A DNA stretch of 64,000 nucleotides, from the NCBI GenBank assembly GCA_947489585.1, contig CANLEE010000001.1, positions 676,946-740,945 of the forward strand, written 5' to 3'. Made by a program: the position numbers and the translations under genes. Numbering within the stretch: position 1 is the stretch's first letter; every line of letters begins with the position of its first letter. Shown here one piece after another: positions 38,263 to 47,060 of this stretch. Source of the DNA: an uncultured Psychroserpens sp. (GTDB lineage: Bacteria > Bacteroidota > Bacteroidia > Flavobacteriales > Flavobacteriaceae). The notes beneath the pieces were generated by a model that made no database searches, was not told the origin of the DNA, and worked only from the letters and a program-made list of their open reading frames with translations.

Positions 38263-39411
38263 ATGCTGCCTAAAAAACTTCAATATAAACTGGATAAACG
38301 ACAACAAGAAAACGCCTTCAGGCAATTAGGCGATTCAAACATGCTTGTTGATTTTTCATCTAATGATTATTTAGGGTTTTCTAAATCAGAATCTATTTTT
38401 AATCAGGCATATCAATACTTGATTGATAATAAATACCCTCAAAATGGAGCAACAGGTTCGCGACTATTATCTGGAAACCATCAATTGTATCACATTGTAG
38501 AACAACAAATAAGTGCTTTTCATAATTCAGAAACAGCCTTAATTTTCAACTCTGGTTATAACGCCAACTTAGGTTTCTTTTCATGTGTCCCACAGCGAAA
38601 TGACATTATTCTTTATGATGAATATTGTCATGCGTCTATTCGCGATGGTATTACCATGAGCAATGCAAAGGCATATAAGTTTAATCACAATGATTTAAAT
38701 GATGTAGTCGATTACCTTGAGCGCAGTCGAGTGACCTCCGAATCTAATCGAGACATTTATGTTGTCACAGAATCAGTGTTTTCTATGGATGGTGATTCTC
38801 CAGATTTAATAACACTATCGCAGATAAGTGAAAACTTTAATGCCAATCTAGTTATTGACGAAGCACACGCAGTTGGTGTATTTGGAGAACATGGTAACGG
38901 ACTCATAAGCGAACTCCAACTTGAAGACTCAGTATTTGCAAGAATTATAACTTTTGGAAAAGCACTAGGCAGTCATGGCGCTGCTGTTTTATGTAAACAA
39001 GACCTTAGAGATTATCTTATCAATTTTTCGAGGCCTTTTATTTATACTACAGCGCTTCCGCCTCATGCCTTAGCAACAATACAGGCATCGTATAGTGAAC
39101 TACTGAATCAAATTCTGCAAAACAAAACTCAGCTGCAACAAAATATCAGTTTTTTTAAATCTGAAATCATACGATGCAACCTTCAGCAATTATTTATTGA
39201 AAGTAACTCAGCCATTCATTGTTGCATTATATCAGGAAATACTATGGTAAAAAAAATAGCTTTAGCACTAGAGCAAAAAGGCTTTGATGTTAAAGCCATC
39301 CTCTCACCTACCGTTCCAAAAGAAAAAGAACGTTTACGTTTTTGCTTACACAGTTATAATTCTTCTGAAGAAATAACCAAAGTCTTGCAGTTACTTGCTA
39401 CTTTTGTTTAA
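38263..39411 (+). CDS. bioF: 8-amino-7-oxononanoate synthase
   Basis: A PLP enzyme of the alpha-oxoamine synthase family that condenses pimeloyl thioester with alanine in biotin synthesis. Typical blocks are FSSNDYLGFS near 29-38, GATGSRLLSGNH near 65-76, VIDEAHAVGVFG, and the PLP lysine in TFGKALGSHGA. The 382-residue length is normal. Its identity is supported by bioD and bioA shortly downstream on the same strand. Confidence 0.93.
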   Translation: MLPKKLQYKLDKRQQENAFRQLGDSNMLVDFSSNDYLGFSKSESIFNQAYQYLIDNKYPQNGATGSRLLSGNHQLYHIVEQQISAFHNSETALIFNSGYNANLGFFSCVPQRNDIILYDEYCHASIRDGITMSNAKAYKFNHNDLNDVVDYLERSRVTSESNRDIYVVTESVFSMDGDSPDLITLSQISENFNANLVIDEAHAVGVFGEHGNGLISELQLEDSVFARIITFGKALGSHGAAVLCKQDLRDYLINFSRPFIYTTALPPHALATIQASYSELLNQILQNKTQLQQNISFFKSEIIRCNLQQLFIESNSAIHCCIISGNTMVKKIALALEQKGFDVKAILSPTVPKEKERLRFCLHSYNSSEEITKVLQLLATFV

Positions 39412-39426
39412 AATCAATTCATTTTT

Positions 39427-39804
39427 ATGATAGATAATTATACAATACTTGCAACGTTTCCGTATTCAACAGAGGCACAAATCACAAAATCTAAACTAGA
39501 AGCAGAAGGCATTTCTGTTATGCTATTAGATGAAAAAACTGTAGACTCTGATCCCTTAATAAGTCAAGCTATTGGAGGTGTAAAACTTTTAGTATCAAAC
39601 GATGACATTGAGAAAGCAATACAAATTTATAATGAGATAAGACCTTATGAACTAGACATCAATGGTAACCCCATACCTTGCCCATCTTGTACTTCAAATC
39701 ATATTTTAATTGCGCCTTTAGAACGTAAAAACATATTTCACATGTTATTTCCGTTTTTTGAAAAAACAAAACATATTTGTAACAACTGCAAAACCATTTT
39801 TTAA
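39427..39804 (+). CDS. DUF2007-domain protein with C-terminal zinc ribbon
   Basis: Residues about 4-72 form the DUF2007 (putative signal-transducing, PII-like) domain, with ATFPYSTEAQITKSKLEAEG and a GGVKLLVSNDDIEKA strand-helix. The tail has a C-x2-C pair (CPSC, about 83-86) and another (CNNC, about 117-120), giving a four-cysteine zinc ribbon. Function is unknown. It lies between bioF and bioD, and its stop touches the bioD ATG, so it is translated from the biotin mRNA. Confidence 0.85.
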   Translation: MIDNYTILATFPYSTEAQITKSKLEAEGISVMLLDEKTVDSDPLISQAIGGVKLLVSNDDIEKAIQIYNEIRPYELDINGNPIPCPSCTSNHILIAPLERKNIFHMLFPFFEKTKHICNNCKTIF

Positions 39805-40413
39805 ATGAGCACGTATTTCATTACTGGGATTGGTACAGATGTCGGTAAAACTGTTGCCGCTGCAATAGTTACCGAAGCCTTAGAAGCTGATTATTGGAAA
39901 CCTATTCAAGCTGGAGAATTAGACCATTGCGATACTAAAAAAGTAAAACATTTGGTTTCAAATACAAACTCTAAATTCCATGATAACACCTATGCATTAC
40001 AGACGGCTATGAGTCCGCATGCAGCAGCAGATATTGACGGAATTACCATAGATATAAAAAACATAAGACAGCCTAACACGCAAAATCACTTAGTCATTGA
40101 AGGCGCTGGAGGGTTATTAGTCCCTATTAATAACAAGCATACAATCTTAGATCTTATCAAACCAGACTATAAAGTAATTGTAGTGTCTAGGCATTACCTT
40201 GGTAGTATTAATCATTCATTGCTCACCATTAATTTATTGAAATCAAAAGGCTTTGATATCTCTATTATTTTCAGCGGAAATGAGCACAAAACAACTGAAG
40301 CTATTATCGCCAAAATGACCAAGGTTAATGTTATAGGTCGTGTTAACGAAGAGCCTTATTTTGATAACAATGTTATTAAAGAATATGCTCAAGAATTTAG
40401 AGACAAATTATGA
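39805..40413 (+). CDS. bioD: Dethiobiotin synthetase
   Basis: BioD closes the ureido ring of dethiobiotin with ATP and CO2. The P-loop TGIGTDVGKTVAAA lies at 7-20, and the EGAGGLLVP block (about 95-103) is the family's second motif. Length (202) is normal. It begins at the base after the DUF2007 stop and overlaps bioA by four bases (ATGA), giving tight coupling. Confidence 0.95.
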   Translation: MSTYFITGIGTDVGKTVAAAIVTEALEADYWKPIQAGELDHCDTKKVKHLVSNTNSKFHDNTYALQTAMSPHAAADIDGITIDIKNIRQPNTQNHLVIEGAGGLLVPINNKHTILDLIKPDYKVIVVSRHYLGSINHSLLTINLLKSKGFDISIIFSGNEHKTTEAIIAKMTKVNVIGRVNEEPYFDNNVIKEYAQEFRDKL

Positions 40414-41675
40414 GCTTAAAGCAAAGAGACAAAAAACACCTTTGGCATCCGTTGACGCAACATAAAACGCATCCAGATACCATTGCGATTACTAAAGCAA
40501 AAGGCTGTATCTTAACTGATGAAGATGGAAACGAATATATAGACGCTATTGCATCATGGTATACCTGTATGTATGGACATTGCAATCCTTACATTACCAA
40601 TCGTGTTTCTCACCAAATGCAAAAATTAGATCAGGTCGTGTTTTCTGGGTTTACGCATGAGCCAGCTGTCAAACTTTCCGAAGCATTGATAGATATCCTT
40701 CCAAAAAATCAAAACAAACTCTTTTTTAGCGATAATGGTTCGACTTCAGTAGAGATAGGTATCAAAATGGCATTACAATACCATTTCAATGCTGGTGAAA
40801 AGCGTAATACTTTAATCGCTTTTGATAATGGTTTTCACGGTGATACCTTTGGTGCTATGAGTGTTTCAGGATTATCAGTATATAATGGTCCATTTGAAGA
40901 TTTCTTTTTAGATGTTAAACGTATTCCTACACCAAATGGCGATAATCATGATGCTATTTTAAAAGTTTTAAAAGACCTTGTTTCTCATAACAAAGTTGCA
41001 GGCTTTATTTATGAGCCTTTAGTACAAGGTGCCGCTGCAATGAAAATGCACAATGCTGAAGGTTTAAACTTAATTCTGAAATTCTGCAAAGCAAACAACA
41101 TTATAACCGTTGCAGATGAAGTAATGACAGGTTTTGGAAAAACTGGACGTTATTTTGCTTCAGACAATATTGAAACTAAACCTGATATTATATGTTTAAG
41201 CAAAGCCTTAACAGCAGGCTTATTGCCAATGGCAATTACAAGTTGCTCACAAGATATTTATAAGGCATTTTATAGTGATGAGATTAGTAAAGGCTTATTT
41301 CATGGACATACTTACTCAGCAAATCCATTAGCATGCTCAGCGGCCTTGGCAGGAATTGAATTATTGAAATCTGAAGAAATTCAAAACAATATTAGACGTA
41401 TTGTCAATTCACATCAAACATTTGGAGAACATATAAAAACACATCCTAAAGTTGATTCAATACGACAAACAGGAATCATTTTTGCTCTAGATTTAAATAT
41501 CAAAATAGATCGCTACGGAAATTTGCGAGACAAATTATTTCAATTCTTCATGAAAAATGGTGTTTGCCTAAGACCTTTAGGAAACACAATTTATATTTTG
41601 GCACCTTATACTATTTCTGATGAAGAATTACAAAAAGTATATCAGGTTATAGAGGATGCTTTGGAAATTATATAA
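40410..41675 (+). CDS. bioA: Adenosylmethionine--8-amino-7-oxononanoate aminotransferase
   Basis: BioA is the PLP enzyme that aminates KAPA to DAPA using S-adenosylmethionine. The N-terminal KKHLWHPLTQHK and DGNEYIDAIASWY blocks, ADEVMTGFGKTG, and the PLP lysine in CLSKALTAGLLPM are clear. At 421 residues it is full length. It overlaps bioD by four bases. The following gene is on the other strand, so the bioF-bioA transcript ends here, although I see no terminator in the six-base gap. Confidence 0.96.
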   Translation: MSLKQRDKKHLWHPLTQHKTHPDTIAITKAKGCILTDEDGNEYIDAIASWYTCMYGHCNPYITNRVSHQMQKLDQVVFSGFTHEPAVKLSEALIDILPKNQNKLFFSDNGSTSVEIGIKMALQYHFNAGEKRNTLIAFDNGFHGDTFGAMSVSGLSVYNGPFEDFFLDVKRIPTPNGDNHDAILKVLKDLVSHNKVAGFIYEPLVQGAAAMKMHNAEGLNLILKFCKANNIITVADEVMTGFGKTGRYFASDNIETKPDIICLSKALTAGLLPMAITSCSQDIYKAFYSDEISKGLFHGHTYSANPLACSAALAGIELLKSEEIQNNIRRIVNSHQTFGEHIKTHPKVDSIRQTGIIFALDLNIKIDRYGNLRDKLFQFFMKNGVCLRPLGNTIYILAPYTISDEELQKVYQVIEDALEII

Positions 41676-41681
41676 ATCCCT

Positions 41682-42113
41682 CTAATTTCCTTCCATGCTT
41701 TTATCTAACAGGTTGATTTTTTCTTGAGTGGCTTTGATACGCACATAGAGTGTTTCATAAACCCAATCGTCACCTTCTTTTTCTGCAACGATAACAATAG
41801 TCCCTTTACCTTTATCACCTTTAATAGGAATCTTTAAATCGGCTTCACCTGTACTATTATTAATGGTGATGTTGCCTTCAAAAACCCCATCGGTATCAAT
41901 AGCTTCTCCTAAAGCTAATTGAACTTCAGTATTATCTTTTGCTGCTTCTACAGCATATTCATAAGGTGCAGAACCTTTTATAATATTAGCAACCCCAAAA
42001 ATTGCGGCTCCTACACCAAAAATAAATAGTAAAATAACGGTCAAGCATCCACCAACAGGTAATACCCAAAGCCAGTTTCTACCAAACCAATTTTTTTTAC
42101 TTACGTCTTCCAT
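41682..42113 (-). CDS. Coa1-family membrane protein
   Basis: A 143-residue protein with one hydrophobic helix (about 14-40) and a soluble domain of about 100 residues. The PYEYAVEAAKDNTEVQLALG start and the GDWVYETLYVRI strand are characteristic of the cytochrome c oxidase assembly factor Coa1 family found in Bacteroidota. In mitochondria Coa1 aids oxidase assembly; the bacterial role is unproven. It converges on bioA with six bases between stops and interrupts the biotin cluster. Confidence 0.75.
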   Translation of the reverse strand: MEDVSKKNWFGRNWLWVLPVGGCLTVILLFIFGVGAAIFGVANIIKGSAPYEYAVEAAKDNTEVQLALGEAIDTDGVFEGNITINNSTGEADLKIPIKGDKGKGTIVIVAEKEGDDWVYETLYVRIKATQEKINLLDKSMEGN

Positions 42114-42205
42114 AATATTAATGTTCTAATAGATAAGTAGCATTCAATCAAAATTTGTTACTCAAAACAATTTTAATTTTATGATTACTTAAATATACAA
42201 TATCC

Positions 42206-42213
42206 TATTTTTG
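42206..42213 (+). promoter_or_regulatory. -7 element TATTTTTG for the ketosynthase gene
   Basis: Exact TAnnTTTG, placing the transcript start near 42218, about 14 nt before the TTG start codon at 42232. This supports that unusual start. Confidence 0.4.
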
Positions 42214-42231
42214 CTTAAAAATTAAACCCTT

Positions 42232-43374
42232 TTGCAACAATCTATTTCAATAACTGCCATTTCATCAATTTCTCCTTTAGGTTCTCAATCAAAGGACATT
42301 TGGAAAAACTATAATAACCCAAGGCATTGTTTTACTAAAAACAATACTGTTTTAGTTGCTGAAATGCCTTCCGAAGTCAAAAAAAATATTGAAACTTTAA
42401 GACGATCTAATCCTAAATATAAAGCCTTAGACAATTCGGTATTATACGCCATATTCGCCTCAAGACAAGCTATACAAGACGCAGAATGGAATGCTAAAGA
42501 TAACTTCGGAATCAATATTGGTTCTTCTCGTGGAGCTACAACACTCTTTGAAAACTACCATAAAGAGTTTTTAAGTCAGAACAAAGCTGATACCTTAACA
42601 TCTCCAACCACAACTCTAGGAAATATATCGTCATGGGTAGCTCACGATTTACAAACCAATGGCCCAGAAATTTCACATTCTATTACCTGTTCTACTGCAT
42701 TACATGCTATGCTCAATGGCATCGCATGGATTAACTCTGGTATGTGCGATAAATTTTTAGTTGGAGGAAGCGAAGCGCCTCTAACACCATTCACGATTGC
42801 TCAAATGCAAGCGTTGAAAATCTATGCAAAAACTGAAGATGTGCAATACCCAAATCAATCTCTAAATCTCAGTAAAACAGAAAATACTATGATTCTTGGT
42901 GAAGGCGCTGCAATGGCATGCTTAGAATCTGGAGAAGTCACAAATGCTTTAGCAAAAATTATAGGTCTAGGTTATGCTACAGAAATTCTTGAACACAATG
43001 CATCTTTATCTACCAATGCCATTTGTTTTCAAAAATCTATGGCTATGGCTTTAGAGAATATAAACCCAGAAGATATCGACGTTATTATAACACATACACC
43101 TGGAACAATCAAAGGTGATCAAGCTGAAATAAATGCGATCAAAACAATTTTTAAAAATCAAATTCCCACATTAACCAATAATAAATGGAAAATTGGACAT
43201 AGCCTAGGTGCCAGTGGGATGCTAAGTATCGAAATGGCTGTTATGATGCTTCAAAACAATAGGTTTATTTCAATTCCATATCTTGAAAACTCACACCCAA
43301 GACAAATTAAAAACATCTTGGTAAATGCTGTTGGTTTTGGCGGAAATGCGGTTTCTATTTTGCTCTCTAAATAG
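42232..43374 (+). CDS. FabF-like beta-ketoacyl synthase in the biotin cluster
   Basis: A 380-residue thiolase-fold enzyme with the condensing triad of KAS I/II: Cys153 in SITCSTALHA, His288 in THTPGTIKGD and His323 in IGHSLGASGM. It is shorter than housekeeping FabF (about 410). The start is TTG: an in-frame stop lies three codons upstream and the next Met is near residue 45. It lies between bioA and bioB, and no bioC, bioH, bioZ or bioW is seen, so it may build or prime the pimeloyl chain. The position and triad are seen; the role is inference. The hydrolase gene begins 25 bp after its stop. Confidence 0.85.
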   Translation: MQQSISITAISSISPLGSQSKDIWKNYNNPRHCFTKNNTVLVAEMPSEVKKNIETLRRSNPKYKALDNSVLYAIFASRQAIQDAEWNAKDNFGINIGSSRGATTLFENYHKEFLSQNKADTLTSPTTTLGNISSWVAHDLQTNGPEISHSITCSTALHAMLNGIAWINSGMCDKFLVGGSEAPLTPFTIAQMQALKIYAKTEDVQYPNQSLNLSKTENTMILGEGAAMACLESGEVTNALAKIIGLGYATEILEHNASLSTNAICFQKSMAMALENINPEDIDVIITHTPGTIKGDQAEINAIKTIFKNQIPTLTNNKWKIGHSLGASGMLSIEMAVMMLQNNRFISIPYLENSHPRQIKNILVNAVGFGGNAVSILLSK

Positions 43375-43399
43375 TTATATTTACAATAAATTCAACGTT

Positions 43400-44368
43400 A
43401 TGACAACCACACTAAAAGTATGTATGATACTTCTATGTTTTTCTTTTTTATCTCTTCAAGCCCAAACAGATCCAGAAATCTTTGAGAAATTCGAATCTAG
43501 GTTTCACATGATAGATGGCTATCAAATTAACGTTGAAGTTTTAGGTGAAGGCGAACCGATTTTCTTTTTACCAGGTGGTCCTGGAAATTCGCATGATTAT
43601 ATGCAAGGCGCCTTTGGTCATTATTACAAAACCAATACTGTTGTCTTTTTTGATTGGTTAGGTCGTGGTAAAAGTGATGATGCAAAAGACATTTCAGAGT
43701 ATAGTGTAGAACATGATGTTGAGATGATTGAAAAGCTTCGAAAGCTCTTAAAATTCAATAAAATATCGCTTGTTGGTCATTCGTATGGGACTGTTCCAGC
43801 ACAAGCGTATGCTATCAAATACAAAGACAATGTTGAAAATATGGTACTAATCAATGGCTTTCATTCTGGTACCATGTGGCAAGCCAATTGTGATAGTTAT
43901 AACCATTATGCTAAAACACATTTCCCGGAAAAATGGAAGGTTGTAGATTCTCTTAGAGCCTTAGGCTATGTTTCAAGTCAGGAACCACTCTTAACTATTT
44001 ATGGTGACTTCCCAACAAAATATATTTATTATCATAATACCAAACTAACATCTAAATCGCCAAAAACAGAGCATAGAAGTTGGGCTGTTGATGTCTATGC
44101 CACAATTATAGGTCCAGATGGTGATTTTGATGTCTCTGGAAGCATGATTAATCAAGATTACAGGCAACAATTAAAGGATATCAAAGCTAAAACATTGATC
44201 GTTGCAGGTCGTTATGATGGTGTATCAACCCCAGAATTTGCAATACAATACAAAATATATATGCCACAAGCGCAGTTTGAAATGTTTGAACAAAGCGGTC
44301 ATAATCCATACCTAGAAGAACCTGAAAAATTTTATGCGCTTTTTGATATTTTTATGAACATAAAATAG
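43400..44368 (+). CDS. Exported alpha/beta hydrolase (proline iminopeptidase-like)
   Basis: I chose the ATG at 43400 because it opens a clear signal peptide (1-22, ending LQAQ). The mature enzyme has the oxyanion segment PGGPGNSHDYM, the nucleophile elbow GHSYG with Ser128, an Asp in GRYDGVS near 270 and a His in QSGHNPYLEEP near 300. This resembles prolyl aminopeptidase and related esterases. Export rules out a simple BioH role, because pimeloyl-ACP ester cleavage is cytoplasmic. It follows the ketosynthase by 25 bp. Substrate unknown. Confidence 0.85.
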   Translation: MTTTLKVCMILLCFSFLSLQAQTDPEIFEKFESRFHMIDGYQINVEVLGEGEPIFFLPGGPGNSHDYMQGAFGHYYKTNTVVFFDWLGRGKSDDAKDISEYSVEHDVEMIEKLRKLLKFNKISLVGHSYGTVPAQAYAIKYKDNVENMVLINGFHSGTMWQANCDSYNHYAKTHFPEKWKVVDSLRALGYVSSQEPLLTIYGDFPTKYIYYHNTKLTSKSPKTEHRSWAVDVYATIIGPDGDFDVSGSMINQDYRQQLKDIKAKTLIVAGRYDGVSTPEFAIQYKIYMPQAQFEMFEQSGHNPYLEEPEKFYALFDIFMNIK

Positions 44369-44370
44369 GT

Positions 44371-44378
44371 ATTTTTGC
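44371..44378 (+). promoter_or_regulatory. -7 element TATTTTTG for the FG-GAP gene
   Basis: Exact TAnnTTTG directly after the hydrolase stop and 22 bp before the next ATG, suggesting the T9SS gene is transcribed separately from the ketosynthase-hydrolase pair. Confidence 0.4.
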
Positions 44379-44400
44379 TAGGAATATCAATCCTCACAAC

Positions 44401-45822
44401 ATGAAGAAAATACTATTAAGTTTCTTTTTTTTAGCCGCAATTTCAAATTCGCAAACCTTTACCTTGGATGTCAATAATCCTTTTTTTAGCGCAGCAAATG
44501 GAAGCGTCCAATTTGCAGACGTAGATGGTGATTTAGATAATGATGTTTTTATTACAGGTTCTGACAATAATTCAGGATCCTCTATTCCTTTTTCTAAACT
44601 ATATATAAATGATGGTATTGGAGGTTTTACTGAATCAACAACAACGTTCGTTGATGTAGATAATAGCTCCACAGATTTTGGAGATATTGATGGTGATACA
44701 GACTTAGATCTTATTATCAGTGGTCGCAAAAATGATGGCACAAGTACAACTCTTATTTATATTAACGATGGTAATGGAAATTTTTCAGAAGTGCCTGGAG
44801 TCGATTTATTTACAACGAGCGCAGATGTCAAATTAAAAGATATTGATGGTGATCTAGATTTAGATCTATTAGCGATTGGCAATTCGTTAACCATTCTTTA
44901 TTTGAATGATGGTAATGGAACATTTACAGTTACATCAAACAATTTTGATGGAATTGGCTTTGGAGACTTCGAATTTTTTGATGCTGATGGAGATTTTGAT
45001 TCAGATTTATTGATTATTGGAGACCTCACTTCTGGAGGAGGCAACGCAAGTGCTACATTATATCTAAATGATGGATTTGGAAATTTTTCCGAAGTATCAG
45101 GACCACCTTTTCTTGGCCTATACTATAGTTCTGTATCAACTGGAGATATTGATGGAGATTCAGACTTAGACATAGTCATAACGGGACAACCGTCTCCTGG
45201 TCAAGGAACAACATTGCTTTATATTAACGATGGCTCAGGTAACTTTACCGAATTAAATAACATAACTATAGAAAACATTACTATTGGGGAGGGAGTATTT
45301 GCCGATTTAAACGATGACAATTCAATTGATTTGCTTTTAACTGGGCAATTATTAGATGGATCAATAGCCACTAAACTTTATATAAATGACGGTTCTGGTA
45401 ATTTCAATGAATCTACAACGGCATTATTTGAAGGCTTAACATTTTTAAGTAGGATAGCTGTTGCTGACATCGATGGTGACAACGACAATGATATAATTAA
45501 CATAGGTCTAAATAGTGATTTTGAATCAACTACAAACCTATATACGAATAATCTTTACACACTTAATGTTGAAGACGATGTTCTTCAACAATTCAAAATT
45601 TATCCAAATCCATCAAAAACAATAATTAATATTGAAAATATTGGAGGCGATACAATTAAAGAAATTTCAATTTTTGATGTAGGAGGACGCTTAGTTTTAT
45701 CTGAAACATCAATAAATACTAATATTTATACTATAGACCTAAAAGATTTAGCTAACGGTAGTTATTTTGTAGAAGTAAAAACAACAATTGCTTCTTTCAA
45801 TAAGAAAATATTAAAAAACTAA
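44401..45822 (+). CDS. FG-GAP/VCBS-repeat T9SS cargo protein
   Basis: Signal peptide about 1-17 (ending SNSQ). Residues about 30-385 hold repeats of the form FxDVDGDLDxD...LYxNDGxGxF, at least six copies, which are FG-GAP/VCBS calcium-binding blades of a beta propeller. The last 75 residues (FKIYPNPSKTIINIEN to NKKILKN) are a T9SS type A sorting domain. The 473-residue protein is therefore exported to the surface. It sits between the exported hydrolase and bioB with only 11 bp before bioB, an odd place for an adhesin-like gene. Confidence 0.9.
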   Translation: MKKILLSFFFLAAISNSQTFTLDVNNPFFSAANGSVQFADVDGDLDNDVFITGSDNNSGSSIPFSKLYINDGIGGFTESTTTFVDVDNSSTDFGDIDGDTDLDLIISGRKNDGTSTTLIYINDGNGNFSEVPGVDLFTTSADVKLKDIDGDLDLDLLAIGNSLTILYLNDGNGTFTVTSNNFDGIGFGDFEFFDADGDFDSDLLIIGDLTSGGGNASATLYLNDGFGNFSEVSGPPFLGLYYSSVSTGDIDGDSDLDIVITGQPSPGQGTTLLYINDGSGNFTELNNITIENITIGEGVFADLNDDNSIDLLLTGQLLDGSIATKLYINDGSGNFNESTTALFEGLTFLSRIAVADIDGDNDNDIINIGLNSDFESTTNLYTNNLYTLNVEDDVLQQFKIYPNPSKTIINIENIGGDTIKEISIFDVGGRLVLSETSINTNIYTIDLKDLANGSYFVEVKTTIASFNKKILKN

Positions 45823-45833
45823 CATTATTACAC

Positions 45834-46928
45834 ATGAGCGAAACAAGACATAATTGGACCAAAGAACAAATTCTAGAGATATACAATACACCTTTAATGG
45901 AGTTATTGTACGATGCTGCAACGATTCACCGCAAGCATCATGATCCTAATACTGTTCAAGTATCTACTTTATTGTCTATTAAAACTGGTGGTTGCCCAGA
46001 AGATTGTGGCTATTGCCCGCAAGCTGCACGATACCACACAGATATTGAAGGCAATGATTTGATGACTGTTCAACAGGTAAAAGCTCAGGCATTGCGTGCA
46101 AAATCTTCAGGAAGTTCACGTGTATGTATGGGAGCTGCTTGGCGTAATGTAAAAGATGGTGAAGAGTTTGATCAGGTTTTAGAAATGGTACGTACTATTA
46201 ATAAACTAGACATGGAAGTCTGTTGCACATTAGGTATGATTACCGAAAATCAAGCACAACGTTTAGCTGAAGCTGGTTTATATGCTTATAATCATAACCT
46301 CGATTCTTCTGAAGAATACTATAAAGAAGTCATTTCTACTCGTGGTTATAAAGATCGTTTAGAAACCATAGATAACGTTCGTAAGACAAATGTAACTGTG
46401 TGTTCTGGTGGCATTATTGGTATGGGGGAAAAGATAGAAGACAGAGCTGGAATGCTAGTAGCTTTATCAACTTTAAATCCACAACCAGAATCGGTTCCAA
46501 TCAATGCATTAGTTGCTGTAGAAGGCACACCCTTAGAAGAACAAAAACCCGTTTCTATTTGGGATATGGTAAGAATGGTAGCAACAACAAGAATTGTGAT
46601 GCCAGAAACACAAGTGCGGTTAAGTGCTGGTCGTACTGAAATGACTCGAGAAGGACAAGCCATGTGCTTCTTTGCTGGTGCGAATTCTATTTTTGCTGGT
46701 GACAAATTATTAACTACGCCTAATCCTGACGTCAATGCCGATATGGAAATGTTTAAATTATTAGGTTTAAACCCGCAAAAACCATTCATTAAAAAAATGC
46801 AACCTGAAACTGTTGAAGCCGAAAATTCTCAATATCAAGCTTTAGGTGAAAAACCTAAATGGTCACGTCCTAATCATTCTATTGAACGAAATGAAGAAGC
46901 GAAACTAAAAGCAAAAGCCATTAAATAA
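45834..46928 (+). CDS. bioB: Biotin synthase
   Basis: A radical SAM enzyme that inserts sulfur into dethiobiotin. The [4Fe-4S] cysteines are Cys54, Cys58 and Cys61 (GGCPEDCGYC). Ligands of the sacrificial [2Fe-2S] cluster are represented by the RVCMGAAWR, EVCCTLG and TVCSGGIIGMGE segments, and Arg of VRLSAGR is also present. The C-terminus is about 20 residues longer than in E. coli and rich in Lys and Glu. It is separated from bioF-bioA by the ketosynthase, hydrolase and FG-GAP genes. Confidence 0.97.
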   Translation: MSETRHNWTKEQILEIYNTPLMELLYDAATIHRKHHDPNTVQVSTLLSIKTGGCPEDCGYCPQAARYHTDIEGNDLMTVQQVKAQALRAKSSGSSRVCMGAAWRNVKDGEEFDQVLEMVRTINKLDMEVCCTLGMITENQAQRLAEAGLYAYNHNLDSSEEYYKEVISTRGYKDRLETIDNVRKTNVTVCSGGIIGMGEKIEDRAGMLVALSTLNPQPESVPINALVAVEGTPLEEQKPVSIWDMVRMVATTRIVMPETQVRLSAGRTEMTREGQAMCFFAGANSIFAGDKLLTTPNPDVNADMEMFKLLGLNPQKPFIKKMQPETVEAENSQYQALGEKPKWSRPNHSIERNEEAKLKAKAIK

Positions 46929-47014
46929 TACATTTTACATTTTTTTCTTTAAAAAGACTAGAGATAAAAGTTAGTCCCACATCTTTTAATTGTCATATTT
47001 TAACAAACAATTAA

Positions 47015-47043
47015 TTTGGTTTCGGAACGTTTTCTTAACTTTA
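47015..47043 (+). promoter_or_regulatory. Promoter TTTG-N17-TAACTTTA
   Basis: TTTG (47015-47018) and TAACTTTA (47036-47043), one base off the -7 consensus, are 17 bp apart. The leader to the ATG at 47061 would be about 12 nt. Confidence 0.4.
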
Positions 47044-47060
47044 AACACTAATTTTTTTTG

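Noticed and set aside
43400..44368. The hydrolase after the ketosynthase as a BioH
   Set aside because: It has a clear signal peptide, whereas BioH must act on cytoplasmic pimeloyl-ACP methyl ester.
46346..46789. A 147-codon minus-strand frame opposite bioB
   Set aside because: It is a shadow of a highly conserved gene, with no domain and no promoter.
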